Assembly (NCBI GenBank): GCA_029582265.1
Contig: CM055821.1
Location: 40,061,004-40,125,003 of the forward strand
Length of the DNA stretch: 64,000 bases
Direction of reading: 5' to 3'
From: Zoroaster sp. YZ-2022
Lineage: Eukaryota > Echinodermata > Asteroidea > Forcipulatida > Zoroasteridae
The notes beneath the pieces are model-generated. The model had not been told where the DNA came from, searched no databases, and saw nothing but the letters and a program-made list of their open reading frames with translations. The position numbers were made by a program, and so were the translations under genes. How positions within the stretch are numbered: the stretch's first letter is position 1; each line of letters begins with the position of its first letter. This document shows positions 53,899 through 63,959 of the stretch, one piece after another.

Positions 53899-56707
53899 TT
53901 ATTGTCCATTTGAATCCAGACTACAGACACAAGACTCCACATTCTGATAATTTTTCATATTCAATAGCTTCACCAATCTCTCCAACTCAAACAAGTGTTG
54001 ATCTGTTGCTTCCGGTAACAACATTCGCACAGCATCAGCCAATTTCAGAAGATATTCTATATTGGCCCCGCTGGGTCCGACCGAGGTAAAAATCTGCAGG
54101 GCAATATCCTCCATAGATGCTGGGCCCAGGTAGTTATTGTTGTCTGGTGTAGCTATGTAAATCATAACCTCAAAACATTGGTGAGTGGTGGTACGGTCTC
54201 TTGGGTAAAAGGTCACAGAGGTGAGAGAGTATCCATTTTTTTCTCGGAAGTCCAAGTATTGTCGGACCTGAGAAATGTCCTCCTCTGCAATTTCATAGGC
54301 CATGCCCCATACTCGCTCCTGTTAACATAAAATTATATCAGTCTTGAAAACTAGAGGGTTGAAATGAACATTATCAAAAACTTAGGCAAATCCTTTTTCT
54401 TTAAAACCCCCTAGCTATTTTGGCTAAGAACTTTCATGAGTCCGCCAAAATCCAACACTATGCAGTAACACTACCACCCAACTGTTGGACTTAGCTGGAA
54501 TTGGGACACCTGTCCCCATGCAAAGTATCCCTGTCAGGGCTATATAGCGTTGAGTCCATCAAAAAAAAAAAACCAGCTGTTGGAGTTTCAATGGTTTGGG
54601 TTAAAGCCCCTTTTACCTGAAACTTACTTGGTGTAAATTTGATTTTAGTCAAATTAGTCAAAACATCATATTTGTTTACCTGTGGGTCTGGGAGGAGTGT
54701 GACCACACGTCCAGGCTGAAAAAATGAAAAGGAAACAGATGTTATTTTCACATGGTGTCACTGCAATTAGTCTTACCATGCAAAAGCTACAAGTTTTACA
54801 GATGTCATTGTCAGTCATAAATTTGATGTCAGTCATGATTTTCATGGTTATTCTAAAAGTAAATATACCTAGGGGTGGTTTAGGCACTGGCCAAGCAATT
54901 CACTTACTGTCTACTGATCATTACTCATAAAAAATATGTCACAACTGTAATGTCATTCGGAAAGAATGTCGTATCCGGCCGCCACTTTTTAAGGGCTTTT
55001 TTGGATTTTTTTTTGCAACCACTAATCAAACACTCCACCGATTTGGACCATATCATTGACTGGCAGAATGCAAAGATCATAGCCCCGGAAAAGCACTGGT
55101 ACACCCGTCGTATCAGAGAGGCTATTGAGATTCATAAACATGACACTGTCCCCCAGGACATCGGCTATTTCATCAGCAACATTTGGCATTCAATCCTACC
55201 ATCCACAAACACCCACACCCCACTGTCAACTGATACGCCTCAGCGAGCAGGCAACTCACACACAGCAGGAAACACACACAACAAGAACAATGCCACGGTG
55301 GCAACCAATCACAACACATCACACAACAGTAGCACCAATCGGAACACTTCCCATTCTACACATAATCCCAGCAAATACTACTTAAGGAGTTGCATCGGCA
55401 AACCTCTTCATTCTCCTGAAGAAGATTAGAGCAGGCTAATCGAAACGTTGAGAATAACCCGTGAAGTCCCTTGGTTCTCCCTGAACCATATTAACCCGTG
55501 AAGTCCCCATGGTTCTCCCTGAACCATATTTCTCACTTAGCGACAGTAGAGAAAACGAGTTGCCGAAATTGGTTCTCCTTGAACCTTTCTCACTTAACGG
55601 CGGTTGAGATACGATTGTGCGATACGGTTCTTTTCAGAACCTGTATCTCAGCTTCACGTTAGTTGAGATAAACACATGGTGTTACCGCAAACCGAAACGA
55701 TAACCACTAACCAGTTAAAAAATCATTCTATCGATTTTTGGTGGTACAGAAAGCGAAAACTGTCTTTAAAATCCACTTTTATGATGGTTTTCGGACTTGA
55801 TTTCCCTTCTAAAAAAAATCCTCCCCTTCAGAAAATAGAAGGATCCTATTATAGTTGCCACTACGCATGTACAATGACTGTGTTGGTCACTAATTGTGGA
55901 GTTTACAAGATCAGACTGACAGTGACATGACTGAGGAAGTCATCGTATACCAAAAATGCCTGATTTTTCATGAAATAAATATCCTGGAATAATTTGAAGT
56001 ATATGTCCATCATCATCTATATGTTCTCCACCTTACCAGGTTGGATTACATTATTGGTTATATTTAATGAAAAATAGTAGCGGCCAGATACGACATTCTG
56101 CCCTGTTATTCACCTAACTTCCTAAGAGCTGTCAGCCAACGGATGATGATATACGTGACAATTTGTGAGAAATATTCTTATTTTACCCTTTATATAATGG
56201 GATTATAGTATTGATATTTAAATATTATCTCCAGTCATTGAGTGTATGTACTGTGTAGATTACATAACTAAGTTATGCCATGTTTTTATTGGTTGGTGGG
56301 GGAGGGGGTCGTCAGCTAGAAGGGGAGTATGGCTGTGTCATTGGTCCTATCCCTACAAACCCTCAGTTGAAACAAGAAATTACCACCACTGTGCCTAACT
56401 AGTAGTAGTAACAGTAACACTAACAGTTATGGTGAGACTATCATATCAAGCTCGCCAAAGGCTAGTTGGACATGCATGACATGATATGATTTGGGGTACG
56501 ATGTCACTGGGGCCAGTGGGGGAGTGGCAGTGGCAGTCGACAAAACAAAAACATAAACTAACATTAACAAACCTTCCCAGGATATCCCCTATGATCAGTG
56601 CTGCCCTGCCAAAAACGTCTTGCGTATCCTTCGATGTACCCTGCTACTTTTTGTTGAAATGGAAAATTAACTTTCCAAATTAGTGATCCATAGCCAAACA
56701 CCCACAT
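53899..56707 (-). CDS. CHAC2: Glutathione-specific gamma-glutamylcyclotransferase (ChaC family)
   Basis: Three exons join in phase 0: 56707-56573, 54715-54680, 54318-53899, giving 196 residues (CHAC2 is about 184). Exon 1 is [20 protein letters not shown], ending [12 protein letters not shown]: the GYGSLIW nucleotide-like loop opens the fold and no N-terminal extension precedes it, as in CHAC2 rather than CHAC1. The 12-codon exon 2 is [12 protein letters not shown]. Exon 3 has [20 protein letters not shown] with the catalytic glutamate region, [35 protein letters not shown] and [12 protein letters not shown]. The cytosolic enzyme cleaves glutathione to 5-oxoproline and Cys-Gly. All family motifs are present. 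The exon 1 donor is AAG|GTTTGT. Intron 1 carries nested transposons; the C-terminal tail has three cysteines. Confidence 0.95.
54404..54520. repeat. Dispersed repeat in CHAC2 intron 2
   Basis: Second copy of 53117-53225, with CAACTGTTGGACTTAGCTGG followed by AATTGGGACACCTGTCCCCA. Confidence 0.7.
54745..54815 (+). mobile_element. Penelope-like element terminal fragment
   Basis: TTTTCACATGGTGTCACTGC, AATTAGTCTTACCATGCAAA, AGCTACAAGTTTTAC match the terminus of the PLE fragment at 44620-44695. Confidence 0.55.
55026..55701 (+). mobile_element. Penelope-like element fragment: GIY-YIG tail and terminal repeat
   Basis: Flanked by a 9-base duplication AACCACTAA (55017-55025, 55702-55710). The left part encodes [20 protein letters not shown] then [20 protein letters not shown] and [14 protein letters not shown], the usual C-terminal part of the PLE GIY-YIG endonuclease, running to a stop at 55429. 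The stop overlaps a hammerhead-like core (55416-55446). The terminal region then has two repeats of CCCGTGAAGTCCC..GGTTCT and several GGTTCT...GAACC hairpins. Inserted within the hAT-like element at 54959-56103. Confidence 0.82.
55416..55446 (+). ncRNA. Hammerhead-ribozyme-like core in PLE
   Basis: CTGAAGA (fits CTGANGA), A, stem II GATTAG / CTAATC (perfect six pairs) closing loop AGCAGG, then GAAAC. The order and spacing match hammerhead motifs known from Penelope-like elements. The downstream GTTG replaces the GTC expected at a cleavage site, and stem I was not found, so activity is uncertain. Confidence 0.7.
56112..56572. other. Remainder of CHAC2 intron 1
   Basis: G-rich block at 56295-56315 and TAGTAGTAACAGTAACACTA at 56402; no exon. 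Confidence 0.35.
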
Positions 56708-56971
56708 TTTTACACGACTGCGTTGAATTGCACTGCATTGCACGCTCTGTACATACGTCCCAGGTGTGCCGGTCGGTGTAGCACATCAATCATTTGTGTT
56801 TTTTGTTTGTGATGTTTTCGACTCGAGCGATCGCCAGCGACAGCATATCTTAAGTTAATGTTTTGTTCCTAGACTACATTTAATGAAAAGTAAATGTAAT
56901 ACTGGACAGGCACATGGTGGAAATTCGAGAAAGTTCCACATTTCAAAGGAGGGTTGTACTATTAGTGGTTT

Positions 56972-57080
56972 GTAAGAATAATTGCGGTGACTTTGGTAGT
57001 AATTAATTCTGAAAAGAACTGGAGGTACAACCAAAGGTACAACTCGACGTTTCGATCAGTATGCTCTGATCGTCCTCAGT
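56972..57080 (-). mobile_element. Short Penelope-like insertion with 12-bp target duplication
   Basis: Flanked by TATTAGTGGTTT (56960-56971, 57081-57092). Read on the minus strand it begins with the hammerhead-like core, continues GAGTTGTACC, hairpin AGTTCTTTTCAGAATT and ends GTCACCGCAATTATTCTTAC. It is thus truncated at its 5' end almost exactly at the core. Confidence 0.78.
57049..57079 (-). ncRNA. Hammerhead-ribozyme-like core, best conserved
   Basis: Minus strand: CTGAGGA, C, stem II GATCAG / CTGATC (perfect) around AGCATA, GAAAC, then GTC. All conserved boxes and a GTC cleavage triplet are present. The upstream strand of stem I is missing because the element starts here. Confidence 0.75.
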
Positions 57081-57717
57081 TATTAGTGGTTTATTTTATT
57101 TCGTTCGAATCATCCAGAATATTTTAGTACATCTTACATTCAAAGTAAATGAGATTCGGAGTTGGCAAAAGTATGGATCATATGAGGTGAATATTCACAT
57201 TTTCTTTGACTTTTTATGTTTCTTATTTTTAAAAGCACGCCCACTTATTAGTTGATTGACCAGAGAAGCACAGCGCCCTCTGGAAGTGTATTATTAAGCT
57301 TTGCTTTGCCGCCGCCGGCGGCGCTGATTACATGTGTACATGTGTACATGTGTATGTATGTAACGACTGACGTTAGTGCAGTGATGATCTTGATCTGAAA
57401 ACGGTGGTCTTCAACTTTTGTTTACAGAACATGGAATGAGTTTTACATGTACGTAATTCGCCGCACTCGTGAAATGACGCACTTAACTTTGGCTTAGCAT
57501 TTCTCGGAATGGCGTATAAATATTAGTGGTTACAAAAACTTATCTAAGTCGTGCTTGTTACAAAAATAAAAATCATAGTGAAATTGTATGATTTACTGGA
57601 AAGTTAGTGGTTGTGAAAGTGGACAAAGTTGTTTAACCACTGATTTTTAAATAGTAAGGGATTTACATGACCTCAATTTTTGGAAAGAATGTCGTATCTG
57701 ACTGCCACTTTTTAAGG

Positions 57718-58482
57718 CCCAAATGCATAAATAACCCGGTCTTATAAAACCCCCGGTGTTGGCCCGGTCTTAGTTAGCCTGGTGTGACTCACGAAAGCAT
57801 TCGGTTATTCAATCAAAGGTCTAGGGTCTAGATTTGAAGACTAGAGGAAGAATCTTCTCAATATAAACCAAGGCCAAGGGCATGTTTTTGTTATAGTTTC
57901 TGGGTGTATGTGTACCGAACGCTGTGGTATTTCAGAATTTATTACTCAGTGATGATTCCTGCGACATGCCTAGCAAGTATGCCATATCTTTAACGTTTCT
58001 TGTACATGTACATGAATAGTTATTATTGACCTTAGTTATAACTTATAGTTCTGAAATGCTTGTCCATCGTCATAACTTATGCAAAAATATTAAATGATGG
58101 ACATAATTAGTGGAACCTATATATTTCGTTGATATTATGTTTAAAATAATGTACAAAGTTTGGGAAGTTCTGGTTTTTTTTAGGGAACTCGATATAAAAA
58201 CACACACTGGCAAGTCTTGCGGTTTTAAGGATTAGTGCTGGAGGCCTTTTGAATCGGCTGACTGCTGGTGGAGCTATATATTGTTCCCTTACCCAGGAGG
58301 ATTAGTGCTTAGCAAATTGGTCTTTTGTTGTCCCATACTGGCAAGCTCATAAGCCAAGATCTCTTCAGACTCCATTCTAATGAGGATAAACCTGGTCTGA
58401 TTCAAATTTTAGCCCGGTAGTAAACAAGACCGGGTTCTGACCGGGCTAGCTAATTGCACCAGGTCATTTATGCATTTGGGCC
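57718..58482. mobile_element. Nested 765-bp element with 5-bp duplication
   Basis: Flanked by TAAGG (57713-57717, 58483-58487). Termini CCCAAATGCATAAATAACC and GGTCATTTATGCATTTGGG(CC) are inverted. Subterminal CCGGTCTTA / GACCGGG motifs recur at both ends. The uninterrupted site exists in the copy at 54985, which confirms insertion. Confidence 0.82.
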
Positions 58483-58743
58483 TAAGGGTTTTTTGGAAAA
58501 AAATTTGCAACCGCTAACCAGTTAAAAATTATTCCATCGATTTTTGGGGTACAGAAAGCGAAAACTATCTTTAAAATCCACTTTTATGATGGTTTTCGTT
58601 CGGACTTGATTTCCCTTCTAAAAAAATCCTCCCCTTCAGAAAATAGAAGGATCCTATATAGTTGCCACTGCGCATGTACAATGACCGTGTTGGTCACCAA
58701 CACCGGAGTTGACAAGATCAAACTGACATGACTAGAGTGTGAG

Positions 58744-58770
58744 CATGGAGGAAGGATTCCTTCCTCCATG
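58744..58770. repeat. 27-nt near-perfect palindrome
   Basis: CATGGAGGAAGGA, one central T, TCCTTCCTCCATG: both 13-base arms pair perfectly. Absent from the sister copy at 55930. A looser version follows at 58895-58925. Confidence 0.85.
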
Positions 58771-58950
58771 GACTGAGGAAGTCATCGTATACCAAAAATG
58801 CCTGATTTTTTTTCATGAAATAAATATCCTGGAATAATTTGAAGTATATGTCCATCATCATCCATATGTTCTCCACCTTAATAGGTAGGTAAGATCATGG
58901 AGGATCTGTTTTCCTTCCTCCATGGTAAGATTGGTTATATTTAATGAGAA

Positions 58951-59668
58951 AACATCGGTGATTTTATTCTAATCTATGCTGTCAACGAGCTGTTTTCTGT
59001 GGAAACCAAAAGATACGAATGCTTTGCATTTGCAATGATTTTTTAAAGAAATAATGATCCTCAAAATGGACACATTCCTTATAGAAGAAGCGAACAAAGA
59101 CTATTTAATTCGTTGATGTTTACTTCGTCGGTAGTGAAAAATTGAGAAAATGAAACATGTTTATGAAAAGAAATTTTTTATTTGACAAAATGTTAATCAG
59201 CAGTTTTTACACATTTCAAAGTTTTAAAGTACTTTTTGCAAAAATTTTAACAACTTTCCATTTTATTGGTCTTTCAAGAATATTGATTAAAAGTTTTGAG
59301 ACCTCCGAATTATACCATTTATTTTAAAAATCTAAAACAATATTTTTATTTTCAAGATTAAAAACAATTTTACAAGCCATCTGGAATAAGATGAAACAGG
59401 ATTCAACTGTATTTCTTATTGGGTACATTTTTCTGCCCCCCTTAAATTTAACAACAAAATATTCCAACATCAATTTTTTGATGACCACATTTCTGTGCAT
59501 ATCAAAAAACGGCACTCAAGATGTCAACGCGTATGATCATGCATTGGAATTCTGCATTTTACAACAGAATCCTTCACTGAAACAAACTGAAACACCAAAC
59601 TGCTAATTTCATTTTTAAGTTACTGTCCAGTTGATGATATATCCTTAGGTGCGTCATTTAGGATAAAT
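58951..59668. other. AT-rich intergenic sequence, no gene seen
   Basis: Nothing recognised. Confidence 0.35.
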
Positions 59669-59880
59669 AACCCTTTCACGGTAATATGCGCCATGTTTTT
59701 GACGGGGCAAAATTGTTTATTTCGAACACTCGTTGCCGTCTGCGACCCAGCGCTCGAACTTCACGTACATTCCAGACGCATGCGTGAAGTTCGAGTGCTG
59801 GGTCGCAGACGGCAACAAGTGTTTGAAATAAACAATTTTGCCCCGTCAAAGACATGGCGCATATTACCGTGAAAGGGTTT
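59669..59880. mobile_element. Hairpin MITE, about 97-bp near-perfect arms
   Basis: Left arm 59669-59765 starts AACCCTTTCACGGTAATATG and the right arm 59783-59880 is its complement with very few differences; 17-base loop. No coding capacity. Confidence 0.92.
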
Positions 59881-60271
59881 ATTGAGGATAACTGTTAGTA
59901 GTAGTACTAGTAGTTAGTACTAACATTAGTACTAACACTAGTAACAGTTAGTAGTATTAACAGTTAGCAGGACATTATTAGACAAATCATATTGTCGTCC
60001 CATTTGTAATGTAATCACCGTGCATTGATTTATCATACGTTTTTATTAATACCCCTTTTTTGGCAGTGTGCCCCTCCCCCTTTCTAGCTACCCTGGATCT
60101 ACCCCTGTTGGGTTCATGGTGATTCTTGACAATCATTGTATCCCTAGACCTTTTGATTGTAATCTCATGGGGTCTGTGGGGAATGGAGGTGATGCAAACT
60201 TTGGGACCAGAAACCGGAGAAACTGTTTTTTAATATTTTGCATTATTATTAATATTATTCGTCATCAGACA
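59881..60271. other. Intergenic with TAGTACTAA-type microrepeats
   Basis: 59893-59970 is built of TTAGTAGTACTAGT-like units, partly palindromic. A GGATCTACCCCTG transposon end fragment is near 60095. Confidence 0.4.
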
Positions 60272-60344
60272 AGCTCGGTGGTCGAGAGGTTAAGACGTCG
60301 GCACTAGTAAGCAGGAATTTGTGGGTTTGAATCCTGCCTGAGTC
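60272..60344 (+). repeat. tRNA-like SINE head or tRNA pseudogene
   Basis: A box TGGTCGAGAGG and B box GGTTTGAATCC with a good D stem and T stem; acceptor halves AGCTCGG / CTGAGTC pair with two wobbles and one mismatch. The anticodon arm does not fold well, so this is more likely a SINE head than a functional tRNA. Confidence 0.55.
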
Positions 60345-60563
60345 CCTTGTGGTTTTTTTTTTCACAGACACTAGGACAGCTTCATACATGTACATACATC
60401 AGTGTAGGGAAAAAAATCATATCAAAATTATTTTTGTTTTCTTTTTTGGGGGTGGGGGGGCATGAACTATACAAGTTCAGTTCAGGATGTGAAATCAAAA
60501 GTTTACATACCGTGTCTATTATCTATTCTTTTATATTCATCAGGGTTATTTAATGAAATAAAT

Positions 60564-61746
60564 ATGTCTAAGAAGATCACTTGGATGCTAAGTCTAGTCC
60601 TCCTGGGAGCGTCTGGTGCAGTTGGATGGGGACTTCTCAAAGTAATTACACCGTCTCCAGATGTCCTAGTGAAGGTAATCAAATATTTAAATATTTACTT
60701 GAAGAAATGAAAAGAATTTTTACAAATAGTAAAATGAGTCCCAACATGAGTTTATGATGGTTTCTGTCATAAATTAATTTGGGCAATTCATAAATGCCCA
60801 AGACAGGTTAGACAATTTGAATGGACGAAACGTAATCATTTTCACATGGGGGGTGTATTAACATCAGGTAAAGACTGGATTAACCCTCCTACTACAAGGG
60901 TCAAAATCATTCAAAATTTTGATATACTTGCCAAGGCATATCTAGTCAAACACTCTCAAACCTTACGTGTAGTAAGTACATTTACAGGTCAAAATGAGTT
61001 GACCGTTTTTGACTGGTAAAAGGTATTGTTCAGGGTGGTCAAAATGACAGTAAAAAGAAGTCAAATATGCCCCTGTGTGCACATTTGGGTCAACAGTCAA
61101 AACAGTCAGTTGACTGGTTTTGACCTCTATAGCAACTTCCCACTAAAGTGCAGCAATAGTAGGAAGGTTAATAAAAATCAGAGCAGCGCATATATGTGCT
61201 TTGTGTGGCAGCTGTTACATTTAGCCGGCACGCGACACATGATGTGTAGATTATACCAGTCCAGGAATTTCATTCTCTTAGCTGCGAAGCTACTGTTCCT
61301 GAGTAAAGGGCACCATTAGAATATCAGAATTTCTATGGAGAAATTTTTAAGGGAAATGGAGGTCATGCCCTCTGAAAATCCAGGCCTGAAATACACAATT
61401 ATAAATCATTAGAACTGACAGAGGCTACACAATGAACACATACCCTTTCGTAGATCCCACTTTTGTTTTTGCTATTTACGTTCCAGAGATTTTCATATAA
61501 TATATGTATGAAAATCGGACTCGGAGACTTGTTAGTGGAACTTAGAATTTTATTGATTTCATTTATACTTCACTGTTTTTCTTTGCCTGGTGCTGATTTC
61601 AAATATTTTAAAAGGAACTGCCCGAGTCCAACCCGGCCTACATGACGGAGTCTAGACGGAGAAACCAAGAATGGATGAATGCCATCAAGGCAGCAGCAGA
61701 TAATCCTAATCCCATCTATAAATCCTTTGATCCCAAGAAAGTTTGA
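60564..61746 (+). CDS. UQCC3: UQCC3-like complex III assembly factor (micro-protein)
   Basis: Two exons join in phase 0: 60564-60674 (donor GTGAAG|GTAATC) and 61615-61746 (acceptor TTTAAAAG, stop TGA). The 80-residue product MSKKITWMLSLVLLGASGAV, GWGLLKVITPSPDVLVK, ELPESNPAYMTESRRRNQEW, ending SFDPKKV has one N-terminal membrane segment rich in Gly/Ala followed by VITP, then an E-x-P-x-x-(N/D)-P motif and a charged helix. This is the layout of UQCC3 (about 93 residues in humans), an inner mitochondrial membrane protein that helps assemble cytochrome bc1. A 5' UTR exon likely precedes, since an acceptor (TATATTCATCAG) lies 20 bases before the ATG. Confidence 0.72.
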
Positions 61747-62539
61747 GGACCTCCAGATGAGCCTCTTAACATTACGGCATAGTGATGCCGTCCACAGACA
61801 AACTGCTTGAATACAACCATCTTGAGAGACAAATTCTATGATTTCTTCAGCAGTACTGTGGATTCAAAAATGTATTGCAGGAAAACTGAGAGGACACTAT
61901 TTTTGGAACTCTCTACAGGGCATTATCATTCTTTGTGCTTCTCAATTTGGAAAGAGTTTCAAAAAAGTACATTAAAGGGTCTACAAAATGTGATTGTTTG
62001 TACATATTTAGACAAATATCGGTGCTTCTGGAAAGTTTTATTAAAATGGGAAGTCTATTCTGAAGTAAAGTGAAGATTGAGTGTACTGTTTAAATTTGAA
62101 CAAGAATTGCATGCTTATAATTGACACAAGAGGGCACTGTTTTGTGAAAGTACAACAGGAACTCGGTGGCACAGCAGCACTGAGAGTGCACAAAACCTCA
62201 AACCTTGCCCAAGAAAACGGTGGTTATTTCCAATTGGAAACTAAACACCGAATGAACCAGACAACACAAACAATTAAGAGAATTGTCTTTTGAAAAGATG
62301 AAGAATTCAGTCAAATTTATGCACAAATCAACCATGATGTTGCATCTGATGCCACTGTGACATCACTTTTCCTGATGAATATGCAAATTTTATTAGCATA
62401 TAGACCAAAAAGTTACTTAAAAAGGTATCAAACACTCAAGAATTGGAAATTAAAAGGTAGAAAAGTGATGCCAACATGGAAAAAGAGTTGTTCATAATGT
62501 TTTCAAAGTAAAATAATTCCTATTTCATAGGCCCCTTAA
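61747..62539. other. 3' flank of the UQCC3-like gene
   Basis: No further exon seen; AT-rich. Confidence 0.35.
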
Positions 62540-62755
62540 AGGGACAATATTGTCACGATCAACAGGGCATGGAATCGGAGTGCTAGTTTTACATTAACTC
62601 AGTGAGTGAAAATAATACCCCACATGATAAGGTCATATTACTGTTTCCGCTGCATAAATGAGCCTGTAATTTTCAGTCACTGCGTTCATCTTAAACTAGA
62701 ACACCAATTCCATGCCATTTTGAAAGTCTGCCCCGATTGTAACGATATTGCTCCT
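62540..62755. mobile_element. TTAA-flanked MITE, copy D
   Basis: TTAA at 62536-62539 and 62756-62759; AGGGACAATATTGTCACGAT left end and complementary right end. Interior matches copy B (GATAAGGTCATATTACTG / AATAAAGTCATATAACCG). Confidence 0.85.
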
Positions 62756-62759
62756 TTAA

Positions 62760-63959
62760 GTGGAGTTAAAATTATAATGAATCTTGCTGAAACTGTTTTG
62801 GGATCCTTTGAAAGTTTAGAAGGAAAACAATCAATAAACCAATCATGAACTGCATTTCAACCTTGATTGTAAAAAAAAAATTATTATAAAATCCCTAATA
62901 TCAGTGTTAATACAGTATACAAATATGAAGGGGTACTTGGCTAATCTTGGGGCAAGCCTTTTTACCAGAATACTCAAACTAGAAGCAATATTGATTCACA
63001 AATTTGCACATTCACAGAAGTAAAATCAAAGATCCTTACAACTACTATTTCATTTGAGGTAACCATACATGTTATTGAACGCAATTATGATATGCATGTA
63101 TTGAATATGCATGAATTTGAAGGGTACATTGGTATTTGGTCGAGTATGTTAATTTGAACAGTCTAGTTTTCAAGAAATATTTCATATTTACCAGTGAAAA
63201 ACTGTTACATTTCTCTGTTTTTTATGTATTATAAAAAAAGTTGCCGGCCAGCAAAATTATCAATTCAACATAATTATTGTTTTCTCCAAGATGAAAGCAC
63301 TTCATCAATTTCCCAGGATGATAGAAATGTGTACCAACTGTTGTACCTTCCCTATAAAAATGGAATATTAAACTTCATAACCTGTACAGATTTTTTTGAA
63401 TTTGTAACTCCATTATCATGGGGTGTGTTGATCATATTACATAATAAAATGGTCAGTTAACCAATGATTGTTGAAAAGCTTGATATTTTGTGTGTGTGAA
63501 TTTATGAGATGTCTTTAAACAAATAGTGTAGTTAAAAGGGTTGTTTGGTTTGCATCAAGGAGCTGAATTTCCAAAAATGATGTGGGTTTGTTAATATACA
63601 ATTTTCTTTTTTATTTGTTGTATTTTATTTTGCAAAATAGTAGTTATTGGCCTTACGTTTCCAACCTAGCAGGTTATTTCTCAAAGGCAAAATGTAGGAC
63701 ATAAACATACATATACACAAGAGGTAGCAAACGTTTTAGGCGTTTTCTTTTCTTTTTTGGGGGGGGGGCTGCAGACCACACAATGAATAAAATATTTTAC
63801 TCGAATTCAACAGACGGAAAGATATGTTCCCTTCTGAAGGCATTAGACATCTAATCTAAGGTTTTAAACATTTTGAATATTTTTCTATTAATTACATGTA
63901 GCAGTGTTTTGGAGAAGAATACATTTTCCAAAGTGTTAATGCCACTTATATAATAAATA
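62760..63959. other. AT-rich intergenic sequence, no gene seen
   Basis: A G run of about 9 lies near 63760. Dispersed-repeat fragments (GTATTTGGTCGAGTATGTTA then GTTTTCAAGAAATATTTC) near 63130-63185. No gene. Confidence 0.35.

Larger units (their letters stand above)
54959..56103. mobile_element. 1.1-kb hAT-like element in CHAC2 intron 1
   Basis: Left end GGAAAGAATGTCGTATCCGG and right end CCGGCCAGATACGACATTCT-type complement (AGAATGTCGTATCTGGCCGC read in reverse). Flanked by TGTCATTC (54951-54958) and TGTTATTC (56104-56111), an 8-base duplication with one change. A PLE fragment is nested at 55026-55701. A relative lies at 57682. Confidence 0.75.
57682..58950. mobile_element. Second copy of the 54959 element, right end lost, interrupted
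   Basis: Starts GGAAAGAATGTCGTATCTGA as at 54959; from about 58500 it matches 55700-56070 (ACAGAAAGCGAAAACTATCT, CCTCCCCTTCAGAAAATAGA). Similarity ends near 58950 without the right terminus. Interrupted by another element at 57718-58482. Confidence 0.78.

Noticed and set aside
54950..55429. A 159-codon open frame treated as a host gene
   Set aside because: It begins in a DNA-transposon terminus and continues into the PLE endonuclease fragment; the fusion is created by nested insertion.
60272..60344. Functional tRNA gene
   Set aside because: A and B boxes are good but the anticodon arm does not pair properly and the acceptor has a mismatch; a SINE head or pseudogene is more likely.
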